64,000 nt of DNA from Todiramphus chloris collaris (Eukaryota > Chordata > Aves > Coraciiformes > Alcedinidae), in NCBI GenBank assembly GCA_025345505.1, contig JANVCC010010406.1:17072572-17136571 (forward strand), in the 5' to 3' direction. The stretch's first letter is position 1, and the number at the start of each line of letters is the position of its first letter. The translations under genes were made by a program, and so were the position numbers. Of the stretch, positions 26,190-37,799 are shown in pieces. The notes beneath the pieces were generated by a model that worked only from the letters and a program-made list of their open reading frames with translations, was not told where the DNA came from and made no database searches.

Positions 26190-29100
26190 GCACTTTAATT
26201 ATTGCAAGAACAATTTAATTAAAGATGGCAAATGAAGACATCTTAAAAATTAAACTTCACCCCTAGGGAAAACTGTGTATGAACACCAGTGCACAAGCTC
26301 TGTTGCTGGATTACAGCAAGTACACAAAATAGGTGACAATGCAAAAAGGACACACTTGGGGCTCAAGCTAAGCAATATGCAACCAGCAACACACAAGTTT
26401 ATTATGGTTCACTCAAAATGAGGGTTTGCAGAGGAACACATATAACAGTTATAGCAGTAATCTGTCTTACATTCAAGGTGGAAAATAGCGTAAAAGGAAA
26501 AGATAATCTACTGTACAATAGGCATTGCTTTCTGGAGTCTTATTTTGTATGTTTACACCTACAGTTAATTTCTTCCTGAAACATATTATGAGTCTGACAT
26601 TGTCATGCTAGCTGGTAGTCACTGATCTTTTCAATTTTTAATCTTACAATGAGATGTCAGTCCTGTTGTCAAGCTGACATTATTACAAAGCCATCACCTT
26701 CACTGTCCTAATGTGTAATTTGTGATTATGACAGCTTTAAGTGTTTACTTTGACACTACTTTACAAGGCTATTTGATGGTCTAGTCCAAAGCCACTCACT
26801 TAATGTAGCATGCACTCATTTAAATTAGAAAATTGACTGCTTACTCATTTGACTCTTTGAATTGTTGTCCTCTGCTGCTCTTGCTTTGTAAGTTTAAGCA
26901 AAATGCCCTGTATGTTGGAAAGAAGAGGGCTACTTCTTCAGCCATCAGCTCTTGCATAGGACACAAGAGTTGTGTAATATCTGGGACAGTATATTATGAT
27001 GGCATGAAATAACAAGTAGAAATGTCTTCCAGATTTTCTTTCCTACTTCATTAATTTCTTTTAACGGTTTTGCTTAATGATTTCTTCGTGAATAGGAATT
27101 TGGATAAGTTTTTGATTCCAGTTCACAACAGGATATTAACTGCTGGAATTTTGTAGCATAGTATCTGGCCATACATGACACCTACAAGATGCATTTTAAA
27201 CCTTCAGGTCCCAGTTCTCTTGACTTCCTGAAAACGCTCCTTCATTGATCCAGTATTACAAATGTACAGCAGAAAAATACTTCCTGACAGTGGAATTTAG
27301 CTGATGGAGACTTCACCATCCTATCTGATTTTTTATCACTATACTTTTTCATACTTCACTTGTTACTCTGAGTTTGGTCTTTTATCATTTTCAGGAGACA
27401 TGCCTCCCAGTTCATGGACATACCTCTTATATCCCTGCTTCTTCTCCTGGATTTGAAGCATGAATCACTGTTGTGATGTTAACTCTTAACTCTTTGAAGA
27501 TTATTATTTGATCTCCTGTAAACCAAATTCCATTTTGCACACACAGCTCATTTCTCAGTAGGTAGTAAACTCGTGTGGCACCCACTCTTTGCAACCTGGA
27601 AATCCCAGGAGAATGAAGTGTTTTATTGTCTACAGCATGCCTCCTGCTCAGTGATTTTCTGGATAGGCTGGCACCTTTTATTAGAGATGTGAAAATATCG
27701 TAACATGTTGATAGCCTCTATTCCCAATCCACACAGCCATCTGTGGTGTACTCTGGGAGGCCTGCCTTGCTTAGAGCACACTGTGGCATCACTGGCATAC
27801 CTGGACAACACTGACTCCTCAGAACAGACTGCTAACAGTCTGATAGTGTTCACTATGGTGACTCAGATCTTGTTTATTCACTATGTTTTTTACATAGCTT
27901 TTGATGAGACTGGCCACCCGTGGGTGACACCAGCAACAGATGAAACTGCAGTTCCAAAGAACCTTTCATGAGGCCTTTTGACACAAATGAAGCAAAATTT
28001 TCCAAAACTAAGTGCTACTGTTTTATGCATAGGATTTAATGAATATATTCTCACTTATGCCTGGATGAAGACAAAAGGGGAGAAAATATTTTTATAACAG
28101 CTGATGAACTCTGTTCTTAACAGGAATGGCTACATTATTCCAATGGCTTATGTAGTATGTATTTGATAGCACAGTACCTGAGAAAATTTTCTATATATAT
28201 ATAAATGTAAGACCAAGAACAAACACAATTCAGTATGAGCAGGAAGGAGACATTGAAGTTATTCAGATTCTTCCCCAAATTTGTACCTTATGGAAACTGT
28301 ATATCTTAAATTACAGTGAAGCTTCCTTACTGGAAGGGTCTGAGCATAGTGAAGAAAATGCTGCTCTGATGATGGTGAAGAGCCAAGTCTCACAACCCTG
28401 GAGACAGCAGATTTACTCCAGGCCAACACAGCTGGGAATGGATGTATTAGTCTTCCCCATCAAGCATCAAGCTGGAGTGTCAAATTTGGCTTGCACATGA
28501 TTTCAGTGCTACATACAGATGATGAAATCAAGCAGCAAAATCATTATCCACTACACCTAAATAAATACAATGATCAGTTTGCACTTGGTAGATGCACACA
28601 GCAGTACCAGAAAGAAAAAGACCTGGAAGACTGCTGAAAGAGAAATCTATGAAACAACATGGACAGAAAAATGTAAAATATGGCCCACACAGTCTTTTCC
28701 ACAGTAAAATAAACAGATACATTTTCTTCTTAGGTAGGTCTTGTGGTTCTCTTGATGCCCATGTTTACTCCAACCAGTCCTGGAGAAATTGATCCTCTGA
28801 CCACATTTGATTAAATAAGAAACCAATATGTAATGTCTCCTTATATTTTTACTTTTTTTTTTTTTTTAAAGAGTAAAATGAAATAAAGTAAAAATAAATA
28901 TTAAATGCTTTGAGTAATTCATCTCAGAACAACATCCTTTGTTTCCTTTTTCATCTTCAGAGAATAACGTTTTTGTGGGATTGGGTTTGCCTCTGTTTCT
29001 TCCGGATGACTAATGCAAAAAGACACTGATCTCTGTTATATTCTCTGTACACTCTAAAAATACCTGTGAATTTATAGTGGATACAAGACTGTCAGCTTTC

Positions 29101-31183
29101 TGCTCCATCAGCTCTAAAGAAAATACAATAGTATGATATAATATCTAGTAAACGTATTCAGTACATGGCAAAAGGTCATTTGTTATTGCACCAACTTTTA
29201 ACAACATCTAGGGCAAATGGGCATAATTGTAATTTTAGCACCTAAAATAAAATTGTATTAAGGTAAATATGTTATCTAGAAATATGCATCATAAACAGTC
29301 ATGGCATCTAGGTAAGATGATATAATAATCTACCTTAACATCTAGTGATTACAAAAGTAAACTTCAAAATTTACAGAATCAGTTCATACATTATTTAGAC
29401 TAGATATGTTCCATTATACTTCACCATTTTTAGTTAATTAATTTATTAACCTTTTGTTTTACAAGACAGAGCCTTACTATAACCATTTATCCTCACATGC
29501 AGTGGCTACTGGATAACCTGTAAATTCAACTTCTGTATTTCACAGTTGATTATGTGTGGATCTGAAGCTCATGCAGTTGCTTTATTTCCTAAATTCCAGT
29601 GCAAGATCTGTTAAAGTAAAATAAAAAGATCTGGGACTTTATATCTGATGTACTAAAGTCAGTGCTTCTTGGCTGCAGAATTACTTTCCTTTAGGGATTC
29701 AAAATATAATGTCTCTTACAGTGTTGAAAATTGAATCTTATTTAATTAGTTGTACTTTTAATTAACTTCTATTCCTTTCTATGCTGTTAGATTTGGTGGA
29801 GGATTGTGGAGAGTAGTACTGCTTATAGTGCTCTGGAGTGCTTGTATCGAGGAAATATTTAAAACAAAGCAAAGATTTACCACCCTTTATTTACTAAATT
29901 CCACATCATGACAAGAAAACATTAGAAGAGAGAGAAAAAGGGAAAATGTATTAAAGAACACCACAAAAACTGTGTTAAAAAAAAATGCTGGGGACAAGAA
30001 TATCTTCCGCTTTACAGAACTGTGCTTTAGACAAAAAAAAAAAAAATTGGAAATTGGAATATTGAAAGAAACTGTAAGAATGACATCAAATCTGTGACCA
30101 CGTTAGTCATTCTGTAGAGGATGTAAAAATCGAAAAAGAAAAATAAAAAATTGGTAAAGAAAGCAAGCTCAGGCCTTAGCAGTCATAAATTAGCAGTCAT
30201 AAACATATTAGCAGTCATAAACAGCATTGTTTACTCCACGCACTCTACACAACATGTCCCAGCTGTGCACATGTCATTCAACTGTCCAGCTCTGTCTATG
30301 CAGACTTTTCTTGTTGAGGCATCCACCTAATCAGTTTGTGGAAGCACAGTACTCCATTTGTTCAATTTGCCTGCATAGAGGAAGACATGACAGATGTATT
30401 TGAAGTAATGCTAAAAACTGCCATCAATGGGGAAGATACCAATCTCAGCTAACAAGTGAGTATTGTGAGAAATTCTAATGCAGCAGCAGCACATAATCAC
30501 TCACATTTATATCCTGCTGTTTAATGGTGACATATATCAAGGCTTCATCTCCAAGAAGCTCAAAGAGTCACTCAGAAGTCAGATGATAGAAGAGAATGCA
30601 GCATAAGGAGCAGAGCTCTAATAAGTTGCTGTAGTTTGTATGTTGTTTTTAAAAGATCCAGAATGTTTTCTGTGGCCTTCCTATGTTTTGATTTTGGGTT
30701 ACAGAGGAACTGCAGCACTCTATTTTATTTACGTTTTTTCCATAGTGATGATGCGATACAATAAAGGTATAACTTATAAAACAGTTCCTGTAATAGCATT
30801 GTACTTTAATTTAGTGTAATTTATAAATCATCTGTAAAGCAGCTTTACAACACAACAACAGTAATAGCTGTGTGAGTAGTGCAAAGGAAGTTTATATGAC
30901 AATGTCTTCATGCCTTTCATCCCTAATTTTTTTTATTTAAATTTATGTGAGTTGTTACCCAGGGACTTCTTTTCAGGGAAGACTATATTTTAAAAGCAGT
31001 AGCCTGCTCCTTTTACAAGAAAATACAGAATATGCATGGAAAAATACAGTGTTTTGCTTAATATGGTCCTGACTAAATAAAACAAGCACTACAGCAGCAG
31101 TCCGGTATTTCCTGAATACTCAATTTGCTGTGAATACACACAGGCATGTATAAAGGGGAAATTTGTTATTGAGAGTAAAACAG
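26190..31183. other. Unique A+T-rich DNA, no gene seen
   Basis: No coding region or recognisable transposon was found. An 88-codon plus frame at 27705-27971 and its minus partner have no identifiable motif. Small tandem repeats include the 13-bp word TAGCAGTCATAAA three times at 30177-30221 and poly(A) or poly(T) tracts near 28852-28867 and 30033-30046. Confidence 0.6.
31179..31183. repeat. Target-site duplication, right of minus-strand provirus
   Basis: AACAG directly precedes the LTR terminus TGTGGTGGGT at 31184 and is identical to 33162-33166 at the other end. Confidence 0.75.
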
Positions 31184-31280
31184 TGTGGTGGGTTGACCCT
31201 GCCTGGGCAAGCAGGTGCCTACCAAGCCCTTCCATCACTCCCCTCAACCCCCATCAGCATGGCACACAGGGATAGTACAT
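31184..31280 (-). mobile_element. 3' LTR stub of the provirus
   Basis: This matches the 5' LTR end at 32741-32836 (GGTGGGTTGAC, 'CCACCAAGCCCTTC', 'CCCCCATCAG', 'GGCACACAGGG') with about a dozen differences and small gaps. The match stops at the GGCACACAGGG word, where gag-like sequence begins. That is the deletion junction. Confidence 0.85.
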
Positions 31281-32015
31281 TGTGGATAGTACATTGCTGC
31301 CAAGCTGGCAGAATATGATGCTGTTGTGTTCTGGATCACTTTCCTCCACATGGGCTTTGTACATTGAACATCCTCTGGATCTTTAGGATGCTCATCATTA
31401 TCTAAATCCCCATAGATGAATACTGCTATACTGCTAGTTCCCTCAGGTACTGGATACCTTCATCAGCAGTAGAACACTTCCCTGAGGAGGTAGAGTTCAT
31501 TAAGTCTTCCTTAAATGGATATCTTACTTTGAGGCTTGAAAGGAGCCGTCTCCAGAGACTGCAAATTGCTGCCTCTTTTCCAATTCCTCTTTCAAGGACA
31601 GATGTTGGGCTTCCTTACCTTCTAGCTGTTGGGTGTCAAGTCCATTATCCCAGCATCAAAGCAGACAGGTAACAATCCGTTCCCCTATCTGGCAGCTGTA
31701 GTCTTTCCTCAGGTCTCAACGTTCTGATGAAGTCAGGGACCGGGTGGTTTCTGCCTCCTGCTTCAATTCTGTTACTCCCTCCTCCAGTTTCCCTGTTGAG
31801 GGTCCAGCCTGTTGGTCAAGCATTTCCTCTTCTTTCTCATCCCTCACTAATCCAGGGTAGGGACCTGTAGTACTCCTTGTCCATTGCTTCTTTTTTACTA
31901 CTGGGGCAATTTTGGGGGTTGTGATTGTTTCAGTCCCTATCTCAACCCAGGTGTCTTCAGATGTAATTTGGGTCCCTGCTTCAACCACAGTCCTCTGACA
32001 GTACTCAACTGTGGC
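31281..32015 (-). pseudogene. ERV gag-like remnant
   Basis: Directly after the 264-codon frame, and in the same frame behind one TGA (32018-32016), 90 codons stay open to 31716. This part is acidic, Thr/Glu-rich and flexible ('KLEEGVTELKQEAETTRSL'). Downstream the reading shifts frame several times but shows ordered motifs: 'CWDNG' (about 31660), 'SLWRRLLSS' (about 31560), 'GIQYLRELAV' (about 31460-31430) and 'CTKPMWRK' (about 31360). I recognise this series as the gag-like protein of an avian ERV family from general knowledge; this was not checked. Gag builds the particle. This copy is broken by at least one stop, several frameshifts and truncation at the 3' LTR stub. Confidence 0.65.
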
Positions 32016-32810
32016 TCAGTAGGCACAGGCCAGGCCCCAGTACAGTGCTAAGAGCTGCTGATTCTCATTGGGGTAGACAAGGCACCCTTCTATTAGACGC
32101 CGTGTCAGCTTGCCAGGGTTGCTTGACTGTTCGGGGGTAAAGTCCCAGGCTACAGGAGGTGACAACCGTCCTAGGAACCTGCCCAAATCCTGCCAGACCC
32201 CTTGCCACCCAGGGACAGGCTTCCTCAAGGCACATTTCGATGTCACCCCACCCAAAACTTGTCTCCTCTCACAAAAAACTGGGATCAGGCTACACACAAC
32301 CTGGATTAGGCCAACAATATTGATTAGTAGTATTAAGAAGCTCATGTAAGGGTAGACGGTGACCTGGGAAGCATGCACAATAAAATCATCTGTATCAATT
32401 TCTGGTAGACAGAGAGAGATGTATTCAATCATTTTCTCCCCAAGGTAGCCCCCCCAGCACAGCAAAGCCACCAATGCCAGCGTGAAACACATCATTACTG
32501 TTTGTGCCAGGGTGCTCCTGAGTCCCTTCATCCTCCTGAGACAAAGGCTTCCCCAGCACATTGAGGCTATCAATACAGAAGCAGAGCAAAAGGACAGTGT
32601 TTCAGTAAACATGTTAAGAAAACACCAGATAAGTAGCACAAGCAAACCCCATGGCCTGCACAGGATTTTGCTACGGATATCTAAAGCAAGCAATAGAAAA
32701 GCAGCTGCTTGTGCCCCACGTTGGGCTCCAAAGAAGGAACTGTGGTGGGTTGACACTGGATGAGCACCAGGTGCCCACCAAGCCCTTCTATCAGTCCCCC
32801 CAACCCCCAT
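32016..32810 (-). CDS. Open ERV frame with several membrane-like segments
   Basis: This is an uninterrupted 264-codon frame. The ATG at 32810 lies inside the LTR and residues 28-34 translate the primer-binding site, so the real start, if any, is later. The first ATG beyond the primer-binding site is residue 67 (32612), giving 198 codons. Hydrophobic stretches lie at about 54-68, 72-91, 103-121 and 154-180. They are followed by a Trp/Pro-rich soluble tail ('GWQGVWQDLGRFLG', 'WDFTPEQ'). It ends at TGA 32018-32016 and the same frame continues into the gag-like part, so the two may once have been one polyprotein. No signal peptide cleavage site or enzyme motif is seen. The function is unknown; expression is not shown by the sequence. 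Confidence 0.55.
   Translation of the reverse strand: MGVGGTDRRAWWAPGAHPVSTHHSSFFGAQRGAQAAAFLLLALDIRSKILCRPWGLLVLLIWCFLNMFTETLSFCSASVLIASMCWGSLCLRRMKGLRSTLAQTVMMCFTLALVALLCWGGYLGEKMIEYISLCLPEIDTDDFIVHASQVTVYPYMSFLILLINIVGLIQVVCSLIPVFCERRQVLGGVTSKCALRKPVPGWQGVWQDLGRFLGRLSPPVAWDFTPEQSSNPGKLTRRLIEGCLVYPNENQQLLALYWGLACAY
32713..32730 (-). other. Retroviral primer-binding site, tRNA-Lys type
   Basis: On the minus strand this reads TGGAGCCCAACGTGGGGC, one mismatch to the tRNA-Lys consensus. It sits 10 bp downstream of the 5' LTR end at 32741 and fixes the minus orientation. Confidence 0.9.
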
Positions 32811-33161
32811 CAGAATGGCACACAGGGAGAGAATAAGACAAAAAGAGCTGTGGGTTATGATAGATAAAGATGTTGTTCTCTACTTCCCATCTGCAGGTGA
32901 TGTCAGGCCAAATCAGCCAAATGCCCCTCCCCTCCTCCTCCTGCCCTCTCCCTTTATAGTTGAGCTGACGTCATATGGTATGGAATATCCCACTGGTCAG
33001 CTCAGGTCGGCTGTATCCCCTCCCCCATCTTTCCCCCCCATCGTCTGGTGCAGTGTGAGCACTGGCAGTCATAACACGGGTGTGTTATCAACACCCTCCA
33101 GCTCCCAGTGCTGCAGCATGAGGTCTGGGTGGGGAAAAGCAGCGCAGACAGACCCACTACA
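32741..33161 (-). mobile_element. 5' LTR of the provirus (421 bp)
   Basis: The minus strand begins TGTAGTGGGTCTGTC and ends ACCCACCACA. U3 contains 'GCTGACCAGTGGGATATTCC', related to the U3 block 'CTGGCCAGTGAGGGATTCC' of the LTR at 46.7 kb, which ties the two ERV families together. A TATA box and an adjacent TGACGTCA palindrome are listed separately. The G+C-rich R/U5 part ends in a pyrimidine/purine-skewed tract before the primer-binding site. Confidence 0.85.
32953..32973 (-). promoter_or_regulatory. LTR core promoter: TATA box plus CRE palindrome
   Basis: The minus strand has TATAAA (32958-32953) and, 7 bp upstream, the full palindrome TGACGTCA (32973-32966), a consensus CREB/ATF site. 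The pairing of CRE and TATA inside U3 is typical of an inducible promoter. Activity is inferred from motif only. Confidence 0.7.
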
Positions 33162-33166
33162 AACAG
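33162..33166. repeat. Target-site duplication, left of minus-strand provirus
   Basis: AACAG follows the LTR terminus at 33161 and matches 31179-31183. The preceding A is shared with the LTR end, so a 6-bp reading (AAACAG) is also possible. Confidence 0.75.
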
Positions 33167-36100
33167 TCATACACTGAATCATAGACCGAAATATTTAGTA
33201 GAGATTTGGTTTCATAAGAGCAATGTGTTCCATAATCACATACACTTGTTACCAGGATATGGTATTTAAACTACATACATTTTAGCTGTAACCAAAAATA
33301 TATGTACTTTAACAGCATAAGACATTTTATAAAAATCATATTCACAGCAATAAAGAATGGACAATTACCATTCATGGTCACTCTTAGTCTTATAAGTACC
33401 TGAAATAGATTAATTGTAGTGGAAAACTTAAAATATGAGGTGAACTTGCTTTGGGAAAGGCAAGAACATGAAAAGGAAAGATCTTGTTTTCACACCAAGT
33501 TCCTGCTGAGCGTAGAATTCGATATGACCTGTGAGACGGGGAGGGACTTTCACACAGAGAAGACACCAATCATTCCATCTACCCATTTTTGACAGGATTT
33601 TGACAGGCTATGGTGGAATTCTGTATGTGAATACTTCCACCACGACACAGGAAGATGCTGACATTTGGGACCAAGAAACGCAGAAGAGCCACCATCTAGC
33701 ATATGGCATGCTTCTCTTTGTTTCCTCACTCACATCATTACATCCAGATAATTTACTGGCAAAAGATACAGGATGCCAGTTTCCTCTGCACTCTGTCTTT
33801 TAAGTGCTCATCCTGCCTCATCTTGGTATACATTCAGCAGAGGTTAAAACCAAAACTAATTGTCAGACAACTTCATCAAGCCAGCAAAGAATATTATGTC
33901 ACCCGTGTGCTCCAGGAAGACAGTGCTGGCTTTCCCAGATAAGTAGCACCCTTGTGTTAGTGTTGGCATTGAAATTTCTTGCCATGAGAGAAGCTTCAGG
34001 AATCACCTTGCCACACAGAGGTACATGTTGTGTCCCTGGGGTCCCATGAAGAAAGAGGCTACACACCTGTTTTTAGTGGGTGCAGCTTTTTTCCATACTC
34101 AGGTCATTCTTTCACATACCTTCGCAGTCTTGTAGGCACTGAAAGCCATTGGTACACAGGAAAAAAAAAAGTTTTCCTGAACCTAAATTCTGCCTAACCC
34201 TAATAGAAGATTAATTCCAGATATGTTTCTAAAACCTGGAAGGACACTCAGCCTTTTTGACTTATATAATATTATTAATTCATAGATATTTCTAAAATAG
34301 TTACAGACTATTTCCTTTAAAGATGTTTGTGTATAGCAAATTTCTGTAACAGAAAGTGATTTCAGGATGTTTTTTGCCTAGTTCTTGAATAGAGGTTTTA
34401 TGGCAAAAGCAATTATATCCTCCTTCTCTTACTCCTCCATACTACAAGATTGGAATTATTTATTTGGTCGGTCACTATAAAGTGTACTAGAAGAAAATTC
34501 ATGCTTTTGTATGATGACTTGACAAAGATGGCCTGAAGTTCAGGAGTTTTTTTCCCTTCCAACATATTTTACATATCCTTTTGCAAAATACATTGAAAAA
34601 GCGTACCAACAACCAATAAAAAAAGTTAAAAGATAAGGAGAATAGAAAGGAGATAAAAAGGTCACTGAAATTTAGCTAGTTATGTTGCCCTGAGCTGCAC
34701 TGTTGCTCTCTAAAGAAGATGGAACAGAAGGACAAAGATATAAAACCCCATACTGATCTGACTAAAGACTGAAAGAGCCATAAAAAAGCTTTACATAGCA
34801 ATAACAAAATATTTGTAGAAGGATTTGTAACAAAATTAAAATCTCTTTTTGGACTACAACATTTACATGCAGCTGTAAATACAAAGTCAGCAGTGAACAA
34901 CCTGATGGCACTCCACTCATCAGTATGGAATCAGTAGGAGTCAGGTACATCGGCAGTTACACAATTAGCATCTAATAGGCACATTGTGTCTCCTAGAAAT
35001 CTTTAGTTTCTCACAGTGAAACTGGGACATAGAAAGACAGCAATTGACCATTTTAGAATGAGGTAATGAGCCTGTAGTTTGCAAAACCTGGCACAATGTC
35101 GAATTTTCCCATGCCAAAGTATGGATAAAAGCTAAGAGAAGATTCACTGTAAGATTTTTCAGTTCTCCTACATGCTTCTCTGTATCAGATGCACGCAATG
35201 TCTTACACCTATCATTGTTATTCTTCTTTCATGAAGGAAAAAAAAATAAAATTGACAAATAAATACTGTTTTGTGGTTCTTCAACTTATTTTGTTACTGA
35301 AGAAAATAATTAGCCTTAAAATAATTTACTACGTGCCTCATAATAAATTAGTTATGGAAATAGTGGAAATAAATTGCTTATATACCTGAAATAGAAAAGC
35401 TAGGAAAATCAAGAAAATTACACATTGACTGAAAATTGTTTAGAATAATAATACTTGATTAGACACTTTGAACCTACTTTTTCTCTTCTCTTACTTCTTG
35501 TAGGAAAATAATTGCACAGCTAATAATACTTTTGTCACACTTGTTAGTAGACAGAGATTAGGACATCATTATAAAACAGCATACCTCGTATCAATAAATG
35601 GCTGCCTTCATATTAAAAGTGCCACTAAGTAGTAGTAACCATCAATAAAAATATCATTGTTTAGTTGGAAACAAATCCATAAACTGAAGAAGTGTATAGT
35701 AAGGTATATATCACAAGAAAGATGTGTAAGTTTTCCAGGAAAATAGAATCACATTAATCACAGACAGACAAATAACTGTGTCAGTGTAAATTTGCAGAGT
35801 TTATACAAAAGTCATGAGTCCTCAAACAAAGCAGTCCAAGGAACCTGTGAGAACCACTGGTAAAAACAGATGACTTAGAAGTTAACAGCTCTGTAGACTG
35901 GAAATAAAAAAAAACCATTTTATGTCTGGTGTAAGTCACAGTTTCAAGAGCTTCAAAAGCAAATAGCATGAGGACATGGCTACTAATTTTAACAGAGTGG
36001 ATAGCAGTGAAAAGAAATAATATGTGCTAAGAAATAACTTCACATTAAATTCATTTTGCATGTTTTCTGATGTTTATTTACACACAACAACTGTCATCAC

Positions 36101-37219
36101 AGGGTAACTATTCCTTTCATCCATGCATATGTCGGTTTCTAATCAGTGGAGTGAGACAAATTCCTCAGAACAAACCAGTTCTGTTCTTTTAAAGAAAATG
36201 ACATCATAAGAATCTTTGTGAAACTAAAAGAAAACCCACCACCAACAACAAACACCTTCTTCTGTACCAAAGCAAAAACTGGTAAAAAGCGCAATCTGAG
36301 TAACAGAATATTTAACACTGAGATGAAAATTTCCAACCCAAGTGGCTGCAGAAAATCAGAAATCCCTCCAAATTAAACATGCTTCTGTAGGTTTCATATA
36401 TTTGCTGGAGGAAACAGAGAGAAAAAAAATTCTTCAGCTGGGGTAAATCATGACAATTGTGCTGCCTTTGTGGCAGCTCTACCTGTTCACCCCACTTGCA
36501 AATTGATTCTGCACTGGTGGATCTAAGCTAGAGAAAATAAGAACCAGGATACATCACTGTGCAAAAAAGACACTGTGTCAAAGTGCGGTGCATTTATTTG
36601 TACACAAAATACTGCACCCTGCCCTCATCAGTTTTACTGTACAAACTTGACACACTACTCCAGGTTTAACCAGTTACACCAGCTTCATAGATAATATTGC
36701 CATGTAAACACAGCATCTCATTTTAAAGTCTTTGGAAAACTTCAGATTCAGTCCTTTAATGTAGCTTCTGTTCTTCACTGATTGTAGTTGGGTCTTTTCT
36801 TAGTAGCACTTTTTTCTAAGTTTTGACTAAGACGACAATGTTTCTGTTACTATCATGGAAGCATCCACAGAACAGACAGCAGTAGCTACCCAAAATGTGG
36901 ATTTATTACAACTAAAAATTAAGCAGCACTCTGATGGACCAAAGTAAACTACAGGTTTGGATGAGAGGCAGGAATATAGTAATATTCAACTAATTCCCAA
37001 ATTTTGTGAATATTTTAGAAAGACAACCAAAAATGTGCACAAACTCATTCAAAAAAGGGAAAAAATCACACTCAAGGGAACTGAAAAAGGGATTGATCAC
37101 TCACCTACAAGGGACAAGAGATTACTCAAGCATATACATGTATCTCTACATATACATGTACATATAGTCATAGATTTTTTACTCAAAGGAATGAACCTAT
37201 CTTGAGCTTGGAGGAATTG
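33167..37219. other. Unique A+T-rich DNA, no gene seen
   Basis: There are no domains, splice-flanked frames or recognisable transposons. The segment 33480-34050 is slightly more G+C-rich with overlapping short plus frames (33531-33803, 33703-33942, 33804-34049) but without any recognisable motif. Confidence 0.55.
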
Positions 37220-37725
37220 ATGTTTGAATATTAACCAGCTCTCTTGGTCCCCTCTACCTTCTATAGTCCTAGCCCAAGAGGTTCCTACAAGTAGGTCTTT
37301 GAAGAGGACAAAGTTAGCCCTCCTGAAGTCCAGGGTCGCAATCCTACTTATTGCCCTGCTTCTTCCTCTATGATACTAAACTCTACCATGTTTTGATCAC
37401 TACCGCCAAGGCTGTCCCCAACCTTCACATCCTCAGACAGACCTTATTTGTTCATTAATACAAGGTCCTGCAGCACACCTCTCTCTTGGGTCTTCCAACA
37501 TCTGCATCAGGAAGTTATCATGAATGCATTGCAAGAGCCTTCTGGACTGAGTATGCCTTGCTGTGTAGCCTTTCCAACAAATATCAGGGTGATTGAAGTC
37601 ACCCATGATCACCAGGGCATGTGATCTTGAGGCTAATTGCAGTTGCCTGTAGAAGGACTTATTGACATCCTCTTCCTGGTTTGGTGGTTTGTAGTAGATG
37701 CCCCCAACAGTTTTTCCCATATCTG
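37220..37725 (-). mobile_element. CR1 LINE fragment, endonuclease domain
   Basis: A 95-codon minus frame (37720-37433) reads through the CR1 APE-type endonuclease. It has 'GGIYYKPPNQEEDVNKSFYR', the diagnostic 'MGDFNHPDICW', then 'QSRRLLQCIHDNF'. The Asp/Asn of GDFN belong to the endonuclease active region. Further minus-strand homology continues to about 37220 with shifts. Neither RT nor the 3' tail is present, so both ends are truncated, which is unusual for a simple CR1 insertion and suggests later deletion or breakage. Confidence 0.9.
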
Positions 37726-37799
37726 TGTGCCCCTTAATTATTACCCATAAGTATATACATAAGAATTATTCACTTATATACATATACTTGTACATTCAG

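Larger units (their letters stand above)
31184..33161 (-). mobile_element. Compact ERV provirus with internal and 3' LTR deletion
   Basis: On the minus strand the order is: 5' LTR (33161-32741), 10-bp spacer, tRNA-Lys type primer-binding site (32730-32713), a long hydrophobic reading frame, a gag-like remnant, then the last ~97 bp of a 3' LTR (31280-31184). Outer ends are TGTAGTGGGT and ACCCACCACA, and 5-bp AACAG duplications flank them, so the outer boundaries are those of an integrated provirus. The rest of gag, pol, env and most of the 3' LTR are gone. The two LTR copies differ at roughly one base in eight over their shared ~88 bp, so the insertion is not recent. Confidence 0.85.

Noticed and set aside
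25807-26235. 142-codon Ser/Phe-rich plus frame and 87-codon Lys/Glu/Arg minus frame
   Set aside because: Both are translations of the CTTT/CCTT microsatellite, which lacks stop codons.
32110-33177. Several plus frames of 60-120 codons
   Set aside because: Antisense to the minus-strand ERV frame and its LTR.
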